Origin: CAZEWZ01 sp964516765 | GTDB taxonomy: Bacteria; Bacteroidota; Bacteroidia; Flavobacteriales; UBA7430 | Length of the DNA stretch: 64,000 nt | Assembly: GCA_964516765.1 (NCBI GenBank) | Contig: CAZEWZ010000002.1 | Location: forward strand, 62,001 to 126,000 | Direction: 5' to 3' | Shown here: positions 8,484-17,761 of the stretch, piece by piece | Layout of the letters: every line of letters starts with the position of its first letter | Position numbering within the stretch: position 1 is the first letter of the stretch | Translations under genes and position numbers: made by a program | Notes under the pieces: model-generated | The model's input: only the letters and a program-made list of their open reading frames with translations | Databases searched by the model: none | Told to the model about the DNA's origin: nothing

Positions 8484-9518
8484 TTATTGTTTGAGGAGCC
8501 ATGTAGCTTTCCCTCTTTTTTTAATATCATTGAGCTGATTCATTGCTAATTTTTTCTCTGAAAATGTTGCATATGTAACTCGATAAAGCCCTTGCTCACT
8601 TTGCCCAATCATTTCAGCTTTAAAGCCCTCTTGCTTAAGTTTTATAGATAAATTTATTGCATTCTTTTTTGAAGAAAAACATCCAGCGACTAAATGAAAT
8701 TTAGTGTATCTATTTGCATGATTTAGAATAGAATTGGGAATTATTTTTGCAATCTCCTTCTTTTTTTCTTTAGAAACAGGAAATGTTTCTTCTAATAAAA
8801 TTTTTTTATTATCGTTTGGCATTATGTCTTTTAAAATTTCCGTTGGCATAGTAATTATTTCCTCTTCAGAAGTAATTCTGGGAATATATACTGCTTCTGG
8901 AGTCGTTTTAAAAGGATTTAGGAAAGCATAGTTTGAATAGGATTCTCTGAGTAATTCGTTTTGAACAGAGACAATACTACTAACAGCAAAAAGAGGGAGG
9001 AGAATTGCAGCAACTTTCCAATTTAGACTCAGACTTTTTTTCTGAAGGTTTTTTGCTTTTCTAGTGATTTCTTTTTTTAGAATTCCTTTTTCTTTTTTGC
9101 GTAAAATTGCAGGAGATTGCATGCTTTCCAAACCAAAAGAGTCCAATAAAAAGTTATCTTTTATGTTGGCCTTAAATGAAATATGCCCATTTAAGTCTAA
9201 TGTAAGCAGACCGATGTTTGCTATTTTCGCTTCTTTTTTGTGTTCTAAGTCATTTTTGATTCGTGTTACAAACTTGTCAACTTTGGTTTGCGCAGCTTCA
9301 AAAGAAATAGATTCACAGTCAGCAATATAATTAGCAAGAAGACCGTCATTTTTGTCAATTTGTGTATTAAATCGGATACTTTTGCTTGGTGGTCGAAAGC
9401 TATGACTTATGGGGTGAATTTGTGCGGGTCGATAATGAGAAATGAATCCGCCTAAATTGTTCAATATGACACAGTCATATCTGTAGAGCAATTCTCGAAT
9501 ATAAATTTCTATCTTCAT
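8484..9518 (-). CDS. HU-like (HU-CCDC81 type) / SPOR domain transmembrane protein
   Basis: 344 residues. The N-terminal ~130 residues (IYIRELLYRYDCVILNNLGG onward) resemble the bacterial HU-CCDC81 pair of HU-fold domains. A basic linker is followed by one membrane segment (about 167-185) and a periplasmic C-terminal SPOR domain (about 272-344, starting FHLVAGCFSS). SPOR domains bind glycan strands stripped of stem peptides at division sites, and this domain layout is known in Bacteroidota. A role in division or envelope organisation is inferred. The ATG is preceded by a -7-like TATTTTTG only 4 bases away, which suggests a leaderless transcript. Confidence 0.85.
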   Translation of the reverse strand: MKIEIYIRELLYRYDCVILNNLGGFISHYRPAQIHPISHSFRPPSKSIRFNTQIDKNDGLLANYIADCESISFEAAQTKVDKFVTRIKNDLEHKKEAKIANIGLLTLDLNGHISFKANIKDNFLLDSFGLESMQSPAILRKKEKGILKKEITRKAKNLQKKSLSLNWKVAAILLPLFAVSSIVSVQNELLRESYSNYAFLNPFKTTPEAVYIPRITSEEEIITMPTEILKDIMPNDNKKILLEETFPVSKEKKKEIAKIIPNSILNHANRYTKFHLVAGCFSSKKNAINLSIKLKQEGFKAEMIGQSEQGLYRVTYATFSEKKLAMNQLNDIKKRGKATWLLKQ

Positions 9519-9522
9519 ATTT

Positions 9523-9552
9523 CAAAAATAGATAAAGCATTTGTCATAGAAA
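9523..9552 (-). promoter_or_regulatory. Putative promoter giving a leaderless HU/SPOR transcript
   Basis: The minus strand has TTTC (9549-9552), an 18-base spacer and TATTTTTG (9523-9530). The -7 box fits TAnnTTTG fully and ends 4 bases before the ATG at 9518, so transcription would begin at or next to the start codon. Confidence 0.5.
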
Positions 9553-9602
9553 AATTTTCACTTGTCAATTAATATAAGGAATATATCATAAGCAGATTAA
9601 TC

Positions 9603-11942
9603 TTAAAATATGACACGAAGAAGTACTGAGAATGTTCTTGGTGCTGATAACGATGCAGGCCGGAGTGATTGTTCAGAATTAAAAATATTATCTACATTAA
9701 ATAAAATTCTTGCATCTTCAGTCAGGTCGTATCCGATTCTAAAATCTAACATTAACAAGTCTCTGTTAAGCATTTCCCATGCATTTGTTGTGCCTAGATA
9801 CAAATCAAATAAAGGTTCAATGAATGCTTTATCAATATTTTCCATTCTACTATTAAATCGCATAGATAATCCTGAGCTGAATCGATTTCTCTCAAGATTT
9901 ATATCAAACTTAAATAGGTGTTTATATCTGTATTTTAGTATACCTGATGTATCTGAACTTGTTGTTAAATATGAGATTGGAGCATATTGTGGAATTGAGT
10001 CAGAGTCATAGCTTTCTATAAATTGATCATAAACATAATTGATATTATCAATTATTGGATTAGTATATGTATATCCCCCCAGTATTTGAATCTTTGTTTT
10101 GCCAATACTACCCTCTCCTGCTATAGAAAATTCTAAACCATCAATTTGTGTATTTCCGATATTTATTGATTTAAAGCCAAAGCCTAGAAGTTGCCCATCA
10201 TTAATAGTTCCCCATCTACCAAAACTAAATTCCATCATATTATCATATGACATTCTAAAAGCTGCTAAATCAATAAATCCTTTCCATTCTCCAATTTGGA
10301 GTCCCTGTTTGATTCCAAATTCACCGCTCCATCCGGTTTCTGGTTGAAGGCCTTCATTTGGAAAAATAGTCATGGGGCCAGTTTCGTAATTTACATATCG
10401 CTCTAGCATTGATGGAAAACGAATTCCCTCTCCATAAGATGCTCTGAAAAAGGTGGCTTGGCCTAAACGATAATTTATACCCCCTCGAAAAATTGGTTGA
10501 GAGATAACTTCACCAGAATAAATGAAGTGTTCGTATCTAGTCCCAATCGATACATTTAGTCTATTTTTTTTGAAGTCAGCTTGTGTGTACAACGAATTAT
10601 TTACGTTAATATGGTTTCCAAATACATCCTCGTCAGATCCTCTTTGAAGATTAAATGTATATCCCGATGTAATGGAAAGATTTTCGTTGAACATTTTTTG
10701 GATTTGCGCATCCAAATAACTTACCATGGAATATGTTGACGAATCTAAATCGGTGTATTTGCCAATAGGTTCGTCAAATGCACCATAAAATTTATGAAAA
10801 TATCTTCCGTTTAGAGAGTATTTTATATTTTTTTCATCATTATTATATGTTAGAAAGGGGTCAACTGTAATATACGCATTGTCATATGATGCTGGATCAT
10901 TATCCAACGGAGTATATGCAAGTGAATAATTTTGCCAAATAACGGGATCTTTTATTTCACTTCGCATTAGGTTAGTTTTAATTCCATAAATCAATCCTTC
11001 AACTTTTTGCGAATAAAAAGTTTTGTTGATGTTTATTCGGGCTCTTTTACTTGTAACGCCTTCATAGAATCCGGCGTCATGAAAAAGATTCATTCCCAAG
11101 ACAAAGTCTGAGTTATTTTTTTTGTGAGAATGTAAAAAAGAGTAATTACTACTTCGTTGAATTAACCCTTTATACCAATGATTATTGGCTGATCTAGGTT
11201 TCCCATAAATAGTTTCGTTTACTAAAAGTTTATTTAGCGGAATATCAGAGGGATATGCAGTTCTTATATTTATAGTTCCGTTTAAAGCTGCAGAGCCAAA
11301 TAATACTGATGACGCTCCTTTAATAATTTCAATTTGAGAAATATTTTCCATTGGAATTAATTGCCATTCAACACCTCCCTGATCTCCGTTCATTAGTGGT
11401 ATCCCATCCACCATTACCATCACCCGAGATCCTGCCCCATAGCTCCATCCACTCCCACTTCTAATATTTGCTTGACCGTCTACAATATGAACAGATGGAG
11501 ATTGATTCATTGTTTTGTCAAGAGAACTAGCGCTTTTATTTTCAATAAGACTCGGTTTTATTACATCCATGGAAACTGTAACTTCCTCTATCTTTTGCTC
11601 AAATTTCCCTGCGGAGATTACAATAGTTCCAAGCAGTTCGGAAGATTCGTTGAGGATAATATTAAGTGTATCTGATTTATCTGTCTTTGTACATATGTTT
11701 TTTTCTATATTTTCAAAACCAATAAACTGAAACAAGAGGTCATGACATCCGCTAGGTAAGGATATTTCGTAGTTCCCATTAAAATCTGTACTAGTTCCTA
11801 TTGTTGGGATAAAATTGACAGAAATATTTACTCCAATAAGTTCTTCATTATCTTGACTGAGAACTTTCCCGGTGATAATATTTTGAGCAAAAACAAAATA
11901 ATTGCTAAGAATTAAAAAGAGAGAAAATAATAATTTTTTCAT
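9603..11942 (-). CDS. TonB-dependent receptor with CarboxypepD_reg-like N-terminal domain (paralogue 2)
   Basis: 779-residue outer-membrane gated transporter. Signal peptide (1-20), a carboxypeptidase-regulatory-like beta-sandwich (about 23-105), then a plug domain (about 113-230) containing VHIVDGQANIRSGSGWSYGA and EIIKGASSVLFGSAALNG, then a 22-strand-type barrel ending in an aromatic/hydrophobic terminus (LLRVIF). It starts 8 bases after the stop of the upstream paralogue, so both are one transcript. The plug is very close to that of its neighbour. No SusD partner or degradative enzyme is adjacent, so the cargo cannot be named. Confidence 0.92.
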   Translation of the reverse strand: MKKLLFSLFLILSNYFVFAQNIITGKVLSQDNEELIGVNISVNFIPTIGTSTDFNGNYEISLPSGCHDLLFQFIGFENIEKNICTKTDKSDTLNIILNESSELLGTIVISAGKFEQKIEEVTVSMDVIKPSLIENKSASSLDKTMNQSPSVHIVDGQANIRSGSGWSYGAGSRVMVMVDGIPLMNGDQGGVEWQLIPMENISQIEIIKGASSVLFGSAALNGTINIRTAYPSDIPLNKLLVNETIYGKPRSANNHWYKGLIQRSSNYSFLHSHKKNNSDFVLGMNLFHDAGFYEGVTSKRARININKTFYSQKVEGLIYGIKTNLMRSEIKDPVIWQNYSLAYTPLDNDPASYDNAYITVDPFLTYNNDEKNIKYSLNGRYFHKFYGAFDEPIGKYTDLDSSTYSMVSYLDAQIQKMFNENLSITSGYTFNLQRGSDEDVFGNHINVNNSLYTQADFKKNRLNVSIGTRYEHFIYSGEVISQPIFRGGINYRLGQATFFRASYGEGIRFPSMLERYVNYETGPMTIFPNEGLQPETGWSGEFGIKQGLQIGEWKGFIDLAAFRMSYDNMMEFSFGRWGTINDGQLLGFGFKSINIGNTQIDGLEFSIAGEGSIGKTKIQILGGYTYTNPIIDNINYVYDQFIESYDSDSIPQYAPISYLTTSSDTSGILKYRYKHLFKFDINLERNRFSSGLSMRFNSRMENIDKAFIEPLFDLYLGTTNAWEMLNRDLLMLDFRIGYDLTEDARILFNVDNIFNSEQSLRPASLSAPRTFSVLLRVIF

Positions 11943-11950
11943 AGCATTAG

Positions 11951-14419
11951 TTAAAATTGAGTAGTTAATTTAATAGAATATAGTCTTGGAGCACCTATAG
12001 ATGCTGGTCTTATTTGGTATTCTCTATTGAAAATATTTTCCACTAAAAATTGAAAAGTTAGAATTTCTTTAAAACGATAAGAAATGCGCATGTCAGTTAT
12101 AAAATCCCCTGAGGTTAGTTTTGTTCTAGATTTTTTAATTCCTGTATCAAATATATTTGCATCTGCAAAAGTAAATATATCAAGAACTTCTGCATTAAAA
12201 GCACCACTTTCAAAAAGGTTGTCAACATTTTCCATGAATGAATTATAGTGGATGTGCGCACCTAGTGTCCATTGATTTCTAGAAAGTTGAAGATCTAATT
12301 TAGCTATGTGTCTATAGCGATATTTTAGTATTTCACTATCTGGATTTGAACTCGTAGAATTAAAAGAGAGTTCACTTTGCTGAGCGGCAATTTGTTCAAT
12401 AATTGGAATTAATGTTTCATCAATTTGTCCTTGTTCAACTAAATTTGCCACCAAATTGTCAAGCTGATTATTGTAATTATCGTAAACTAAATTAGCATTT
12501 GTAGCTCTTGGAGACATATAAGTATAGCTCAAACGGGAACTCAAGTCCCATTGAGCCAGTTTACCTTCTAACAAGATAGAGCCTTCTATTCCTGAAATTT
12601 TTGTTTGTCCAACATTAATCGGTTTAAATCCTATTCCCAGTGGATTAAGGCGAGTAGAATCTCCCCATAGTCCATAGCTATATTCGACCATATCATTATA
12701 TTGCATGTGGAATATTGCAATATCTATGTATGTTTTTAACTGCTTTTTGTGAATCCATTTGTGTTTGAAACCAATCTCTGCGGAGTAACCTGTTTCGGGC
12801 TTAAGCAGTGGATTGGAATAAATCGAAATCTCTCCTGCATCCTTGTATAGGAAAAGTTCGTACATAGAGGGGAATCGATATCCTTGACCTATTGATGCTC
12901 TAAAAAAGTTTCGGTGATTAAGTTCGTAATTAAGACCCATTCGAACTACTGGTTTTCCTTCTCTTTTATCTCTTATGTTATACTGCTCGTAACGCATTCC
13001 AATTGAGTATCTAAGTGGGCTAAGAGTAAAGTCATATTGGGAGAAAAGAGCATAATTAATTCCAGTTTTATCATTATTAAAAAAATCAGAAAGACCGATA
13101 TAATGATTCAAGTTTGCCCCTGAAGTCCAAGTTCCTTGAGAGTAAAATTTTTGAAAAAGGTATTCAGAGTAAAGTGCAATATAGTTGTTTGTTAATTGGC
13201 TACCATCGGGGTTAAAGTTAGTTTGTAGTAATCTGCCCATAAGTTGATGTTGAGTATTATTATTGCTGTTTCGGAATTTTAAGCGTGGAGAAATGCTTGT
13301 TTGAGCACTTTTAAACCTGGAGAAAGAAGCTTCGCTAAAAGATGTGTATCCTAGAGAATCACTTAGGTATAAAAAGCCATCTTGTTCGTCAAAACGAAGA
13401 TAGGAGCTATTTATTCCATAAGACAATCCTTTTATTTTATTGGAGAGGATTTCAGTATTCAAATATATTCTGATTCGTTCTTCTCCAATATGAACGGGTC
13501 TTTTTGTGGAATCCGATTCAATAATTATTCCTTGGTATCCCTCACTTTTGTGAGATTGAATCCCGAAATTATAACTATATTTATCTTTTTTATGGGCATG
13601 ATTAAAGTTGACACCATACTGCTCTAGTTCAATATTAGCTTGAGTCCACCAATTCAGTGATACTCGTTTAGCTTGGTCAAATCTTCCATAATAAGTTGAG
13701 AAATTAGTTCGAGGTTCTATTTCAGCTTTTTTACTAGTGATATTGATCACTCCGTTAAGAGCTGAAGAACCAAACAAAACAGAAGAGGCTCCTTTGATAA
13801 TTTCAATACGGTCGATATTTTCTGCAGGAATAAGTTCCCACTGAACTGCCCCAGAGACAGAATTAGTTACGGGCAAACCGTCTAATAGAACCAAGACCCT
13901 TGATCCAGCTCCATAACTCCATCCGCTTCCCCCACGAATATTAATTTGACCATCGATAATATGAATACTAGGTGCCTGCGCTATACTTCTTTCGACATTG
14001 TAATTAGAAAGATTTTCAATATAATCTCCTTTAAATACATCAAGAGATACAGTAATTTCTTCTAATTTTTGCTCAAATTTACCAGCGCTTAGGACCACTG
14101 TTTCAAGCTCTTCGATACTTTGCTTGAGTTCTATATTTAATTCTATGGTAATATTTGAACTTAAATTCATTTTTTTATTAAAACTCTGAAATCCTAAATG
14201 CTGAAATTTAAGTAGGTTTTCTCCTTCTTTTAAGTTTAATTTAAAAAAACCGTTTTCGTCACTAATTGTACTTTGACTCCCAGCAGTTAGTATATGTACA
14301 AATGAAATAGGCTCTTTAGATTTCTCCTCCACAATATATCCCTGAATAATGCATTGTGCACATAATGTGAAAGAAGGAAATATGAATATGAGAAGGTAGA
14401 ATTTTAATAAAAAGTTCAT
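11951..14419 (-). CDS. TonB-dependent receptor with CarboxypepD_reg-like N-terminal domain (paralogue 1)
   Basis: 822-residue outer-membrane receptor. Signal peptide (1-21), CarboxypepD_reg-like domain (about 25-105), plug (about 113-230) with SIHIIDGQINIRGGSGWSYG and EIIKGASSVLFGSSALNG, and a large barrel ending in IKLTTQF. It is the promoter-proximal member of a tandem pair with the gene at 9603-11942. The shared plug segments and shared SAGKFEQK junction point to gene duplication followed by barrel divergence, i.e. possibly different ligands. A region at about 655-690 rich in Asn/Gln is specific to this copy. The ligand is unknown. Confidence 0.92.
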   Translation of the reverse strand: MNFLLKFYLLIFIFPSFTLCAQCIIQGYIVEEKSKEPISFVHILTAGSQSTISDENGFFKLNLKEGENLLKFQHLGFQSFNKKMNLSSNITIELNIELKQSIEELETVVLSAGKFEQKLEEITVSLDVFKGDYIENLSNYNVERSIAQAPSIHIIDGQINIRGGSGWSYGAGSRVLVLLDGLPVTNSVSGAVQWELIPAENIDRIEIIKGASSVLFGSSALNGVINITSKKAEIEPRTNFSTYYGRFDQAKRVSLNWWTQANIELEQYGVNFNHAHKKDKYSYNFGIQSHKSEGYQGIIIESDSTKRPVHIGEERIRIYLNTEILSNKIKGLSYGINSSYLRFDEQDGFLYLSDSLGYTSFSEASFSRFKSAQTSISPRLKFRNSNNNTQHQLMGRLLQTNFNPDGSQLTNNYIALYSEYLFQKFYSQGTWTSGANLNHYIGLSDFFNNDKTGINYALFSQYDFTLSPLRYSIGMRYEQYNIRDKREGKPVVRMGLNYELNHRNFFRASIGQGYRFPSMYELFLYKDAGEISIYSNPLLKPETGYSAEIGFKHKWIHKKQLKTYIDIAIFHMQYNDMVEYSYGLWGDSTRLNPLGIGFKPINVGQTKISGIEGSILLEGKLAQWDLSSRLSYTYMSPRATNANLVYDNYNNQLDNLVANLVEQGQIDETLIPIIEQIAAQQSELSFNSTSSNPDSEILKYRYRHIAKLDLQLSRNQWTLGAHIHYNSFMENVDNLFESGAFNAEVLDIFTFADANIFDTGIKKSRTKLTSGDFITDMRISYRFKEILTFQFLVENIFNREYQIRPASIGAPRLYSIKLTTQF

Positions 14420-14441
14420 AGAATAAATTGCAATTAATTTT

Positions 14442-14449
14442 CAAAAATA
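14442..14449 (-). promoter_or_regulatory. Putative -7 box for the TonB receptor pair
   Basis: TATTTTTG on the minus strand matches TAnnTTTG and lies 22 bases upstream of the ATG at 14419. A correctly spaced -33 element is not evident. Confidence 0.4.
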
Positions 14450-14798
14450 GGGTTTCTAAATGACAACATATAAAATTGTTTAATTGCTCGTTCTTTGAAA
14501 TCGTAAGGCACGGAATATATTGTTTTATAAAAACAATTAAATATTAGGGATTTCTGAATAGGTTTAATGCTTTGATATATTGTTTGTTAGATTTGTTAAT
14601 ATAGTTTGTCCAGCAATAAATTGTGTTTACATTAAGCATTAATTAAAGAAATTTTGTAATGATGCGTTACCATTATAATATTATTAATATTCTGACTATT
14701 TAACAATGTTTTTTAAAATAGTTAATTATGAAGTATTTATTGTCCTATTGGTTACAGTAGGAAATCAACATAGCTAGCTTATAAAAATTCTTTTTTGA

Positions 14799-14829
14799 TT
14801 TGTAGTGATAGAAAAATGTTTTAGGTTTG
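14799..14829 (+). promoter_or_regulatory. gdhA promoter, full Bacteroidota consensus
   Basis: TTTG (14799-14802), exactly 19 bases, then TAGGTTTG (14822-14829): a perfect match to the TTTG-N19-TAnnTTTG consensus used by the Bacteroidota primary sigma factor. The -7 box ends 29 bases before the gdhA ATG. This is the best promoter match in the window. Confidence 0.75.
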
Positions 14830-14858
14830 CAAGGTGTTTATTAATCTAATTACATATA

Positions 14859-16199
14859 ATGCAGGCAAAAATTAAAGCTTTTGTAGACAGTATAAAAAAT
14901 AGAAACAGCAATGAACCGGAATTTATTCAAGCCGTTACTGAAGTTGCTGAGGCCGTTATCCCCTTTATCGAAAATCATCCAAAGTATAATCATTCCATGC
15001 TTCTTGAGCGTATGGTTGAACCTGAACGGGTAATCATGTTTCGCGTTCCTTGGTTAAACGACGCTGGAAATATTGAGGTAAACAGAGGTTTTCGCATAGA
15101 GATGAATAGTGCCATTGGGCCATTCAAAGGTGGGCTTCGCTTCCATCCCTCTGTGAATTTAGGAATCCTCAAATTTTTAGCATTTGAACAAGTATTTAAG
15201 AACAGCTTAACAACCCTTCCAATGGGAGGTGGTAAAGGCGGTGCTGATTTCAATCCAAAAGGAAAATCTGATAATGAGGTGATGCGTTTTTGTCAAAGTT
15301 TTATGTCAGAATTATTTCGTCATATTGGACCAAATACTGATGTTCCCGCTGGAGATATTGGCGTGGGTGGTCGTGAAATAGGTTTTATGTTTGGACAATA
15401 CAAACGTTTGAGAAATGAATTTACTGGAGTACTTACCGGTAAAGGTATAAGCTGGGGAGGTTCTCTAATTCGCCCAGAAGCTACTGGTTATGGTAACGTC
15501 TATTTTGCGAATCAAATGCTTAAGACAAAGAACGAGAGTTTTAAAGGAAAAACCGTCGTAATTTCTGGTTCTGGCAATGTAGCTCAATATGCCTGTGAAA
15601 AAGTCATAGAATTAGGAGGTAAAGTAGTTGCTATGTCAGATTCCTCAGGTCATATTTATGATGCTGAAGGAATTGATAAAGAAAAACTAACTTTTTTAAT
15701 GCATCTTAAAAATATTAAAAGAGGACGAATTAAAGAATATGCAGATTATTATTGTTGCGAATTTCACAAAGGCCAAAGACCTTGGTCTATTGCTTGTGAT
15801 ATAGCACTCCCCTGTGCTACTCAAAATGAGTTGAATGCCGAGGAAGCTAAATTACTGGTTGACCAAGGTTGTATATGTGTGAGTGAAGGAGCCAACATGC
15901 CAACAACTCCGGAAGCGGTTGAGGTCTTTGCAGTAAACAAGATATTGTTTGCTCCTGGTAAAGCTTCTAATGCTGGTGGGGTAGCAGTTTCTGGTCTCGA
16001 AATGTCTCAAAATTCACTTCGTTACAATTGGACAAGGAAAGAGGTTGATGTCAAATTACATGCCATCATAGTAGATATCCACAGAGCCTGCGTTTCATAT
16101 GGATCGGATGAAAATGGTAATGTAGACTATGTAAAAGGAGCAAATATTGCCGGTTTTGTCAAGGTAGCAGATGCTATGTTAGATCAAGGCGTTGTTTAA
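14859..16199 (+). CDS. gdhA: NADP-specific glutamate dehydrogenase
   Basis: 446 residues, the length of the hexameric bacterial GDH type. It interconverts 2-oxoglutarate plus ammonia and glutamate. Substrate-binding lysine in GPFKGGLRFH (Lys90), catalytic lysine in PMGGGKGGADF (Lys126) and the PAGDIGVGGREIG segment are present. The Rossmann motif VVISGSGNVAQ is followed by SDSSG where NAD-type enzymes carry an acidic residue, which favours NADP(H). Transcribed alone from a consensus promoter and ended by a clear terminator. Links ammonia assimilation with the TCA intermediate used by SucA downstream. Confidence 0.97.
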   Translation: MQAKIKAFVDSIKNRNSNEPEFIQAVTEVAEAVIPFIENHPKYNHSMLLERMVEPERVIMFRVPWLNDAGNIEVNRGFRIEMNSAIGPFKGGLRFHPSVNLGILKFLAFEQVFKNSLTTLPMGGGKGGADFNPKGKSDNEVMRFCQSFMSELFRHIGPNTDVPAGDIGVGGREIGFMFGQYKRLRNEFTGVLTGKGISWGGSLIRPEATGYGNVYFANQMLKTKNESFKGKTVVISGSGNVAQYACEKVIELGGKVVAMSDSSGHIYDAEGIDKEKLTFLMHLKNIKRGRIKEYADYYCCEFHKGQRPWSIACDIALPCATQNELNAEEAKLLVDQGCICVSEGANMPTTPEAVEVFAVNKILFAPGKASNAGGVAVSGLEMSQNSLRYNWTRKEVDVKLHAIIVDIHRACVSYGSDENGNVDYVKGANIAGFVKVADAMLDQGVV

Positions 16200-16221
16200 A
16201 TCTTCTATTTCATTTGAATTT

Positions 16222-16251
16222 AAAAAAAGCTTCCTAAAGGGAGCTTTTTTT
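16222..16251 (+). terminator. Rho-independent terminator after gdhA
   Basis: AAAAAAGCTTCC, loop TAAA, GGGAGCTTTTTT: a 12-bp stem with one G-T wobble, flanked by an A-run and a T-run, 23 bases after the gdhA stop. The A/T flanks would let it act in both directions. Confidence 0.85.
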
Positions 16252-16291
16252 AATTTAACACAATAAGATTAATCAATCAAAATAGTATGTT

Positions 16292-16299
16292 TACCTTTG
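16292..16299 (+). promoter_or_regulatory. Putative -7 box for kbl
   Basis: TACCTTTG fits TAnnTTTG, 47 bases before the kbl ATG and downstream of the gdhA terminator. No TTTG at -33. Confidence 0.45.
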
Positions 16300-16346
16300 T
16301 GTAAACTTATTTGTTGCTTATAAATTTAACACAATAATTTTTTAAT

Positions 16347-17540
16347 ATGTACCCAAATTATATAGATTATTTGCAGTCTAAACTTGACGATATAAAGTCC
16401 TCAGGGCTTTATAAAAAAGAACGTATTATAGTTACACCTCAGGGTGGAGATATTCAGGTAAGTACAGGTGATAATGTTATTAATTTTTGTTCAAATAATT
16501 ATTTAGGATTATCTTCTCATAAAGATGTTATTCAAGCTTCAAAAAATGCTTTAGATACTCATGGTTATGGTATGTCATCGGTTCGTTTTATTTGTGGAAC
16601 ACAAGATATTCACAAAGAATTAGAGGGCAAGATTTCTTCTTTTTTAGGGATGGAAGATACCATTCTTTATGCAGCTGCTTTCGATGCTAATGGAGGATTA
16701 TTTGAGCCTCTTTTTACTGCAGAAGATGCTATCATTTCAGATGAACTTAATCATGCGTCAATTATTGATGGTGTTCGTTTGTGCAAAGCACAGCGTTTTC
16801 GTTATAGAAATAGCGATATGAAAGATTTAGAAGTTCAACTACAGAATTCCAAATCTGCTCGATATCGGATTATTGTCACTGATGGTGTTTTTTCTATGGA
16901 CGGATACATAGCTAAACTAGACGCTATTTGCGATTTGGCAGACAAATATAATGCACTTGTTATGGTTGATGATTGCCATGCTACGGGTTTTGTTGGAAAA
17001 ACAGGGAGAGGGACTCACGAGCACTGTGGTGTTATGGGACGTGTAGATATTATTACAGGTACTCTAGGCAAAGCTCTTGGTGGTGCTATGGGTGGGTTTA
17101 CCTCGGCCAAAAAGGAAGTGATTGATGTTTTAAGGCAGCTTTCACGACCCTATTTATTTTCCAATTCATTAGCCCCATCTATTGTAGGCTCCTCAAATAA
17201 AGTTTTGGATTTATTGTCTAAATCCACTCAATTAAGAGATAAGTTAGAATCAAACGCCAAGCAATTTAGGGCCGGAATGCAAGCAGCTGGATTTGATCTG
17301 CGTTCGGGTGATCATGCAATTATTCCTGTTATGCTTTATGATGCAGAATTATCCCAAAGATTTTCTGATCGCTTGTTGGAAGAAGGAATTTATGTGATTG
17401 GATTTTTCTATCCAGTGGTTCCAAGGAATTTAGCTCGTATTCGCGTACAGATTTCCGCAGCACACGAATCTGAACACATCGAGAAGGCAATTGCCGCTTT
17501 TACTAAAGTAGGGAAAGAATTAGGTGTGTTAAAACCCTAA
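16347..17540 (+). CDS. kbl: Glycine C-acetyltransferase (2-amino-3-ketobutyrate CoA ligase)
   Basis: 397 residues, fold-type I PLP enzyme of the alpha-oxoamine synthase family. It cleaves 2-amino-3-ketobutyrate with CoA to glycine and acetyl-CoA, the second step of threonine breakdown. Motifs seen: NFCSNNYLGL, SVRFICGTQDIHKELE, DELNHASIIDG, MVDDCHATGF and the PLP-lysine loop GTLGKALGGAMGG (Lys242). SVRFICGT and the overall length separate it from BioF and serine palmitoyltransferase. No threonine dehydrogenase gene is adjacent. It has its own -7 box after the gdhA terminator. Confidence 0.93.
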   Translation: MYPNYIDYLQSKLDDIKSSGLYKKERIIVTPQGGDIQVSTGDNVINFCSNNYLGLSSHKDVIQASKNALDTHGYGMSSVRFICGTQDIHKELEGKISSFLGMEDTILYAAAFDANGGLFEPLFTAEDAIISDELNHASIIDGVRLCKAQRFRYRNSDMKDLEVQLQNSKSARYRIIVTDGVFSMDGYIAKLDAICDLADKYNALVMVDDCHATGFVGKTGRGTHEHCGVMGRVDIITGTLGKALGGAMGGFTSAKKEVIDVLRQLSRPYLFSNSLAPSIVGSSNKVLDLLSKSTQLRDKLESNAKQFRAGMQAAGFDLRSGDHAIIPVMLYDAELSQRFSDRLLEEGIYVIGFFYPVVPRNLARIRVQISAAHESEHIEKAIAAFTKVGKELGVLKP

Positions 17541-17663
17541 AATTATATGACTTTTGTCGAGTTTTGGAAGGTTTGAAATAGTAGTAAAGAGTTTTGATTG
17601 AGGCCCCTTGTATGGTTTTGTATTCATCTAATGCATCGTGTGGAAAAATAAATTCTTATCAGG

Positions 17664-17694
17664 TTTCTATTTGTCGAAAAAATATCTAACTTTG
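17664..17694 (+). promoter_or_regulatory. Promoter of the rplM-rpsI-rpsB-tsf operon
   Basis: TTTC (17664-17667), 19-base spacer, TAACTTTG (17687-17694): full -7 match and three of four bases at -33. It lies 67 bases before the rplM start and would give a leader of about 60 nt. Confidence 0.6.
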
Positions 17695-17761
17695 CCCACC
17701 GTTTTTATAGACATATTTTGTTTATAATCAATGAAATTAATTAACCTAAATCAGTAACAAG

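Larger units (their letters stand above)
14420..14858. other. 439-bp divergent intergenic region (TonB receptors / gdhA)
   Basis: AT-rich region with no credible gene. It contains the minus-strand -7 box at 14442-14449 and the strong gdhA promoter at 14799-14829. Several TTTG words occur in the middle, but none is paired with a full -7 box. I see no riboswitch-like or terminator structure. Confidence 0.6.

Noticed and set aside
9610..10011. Plus-strand ORF of 133 codons
   Set aside because: Antisense to the barrel of a clear TonB receptor; no recognisable domain.
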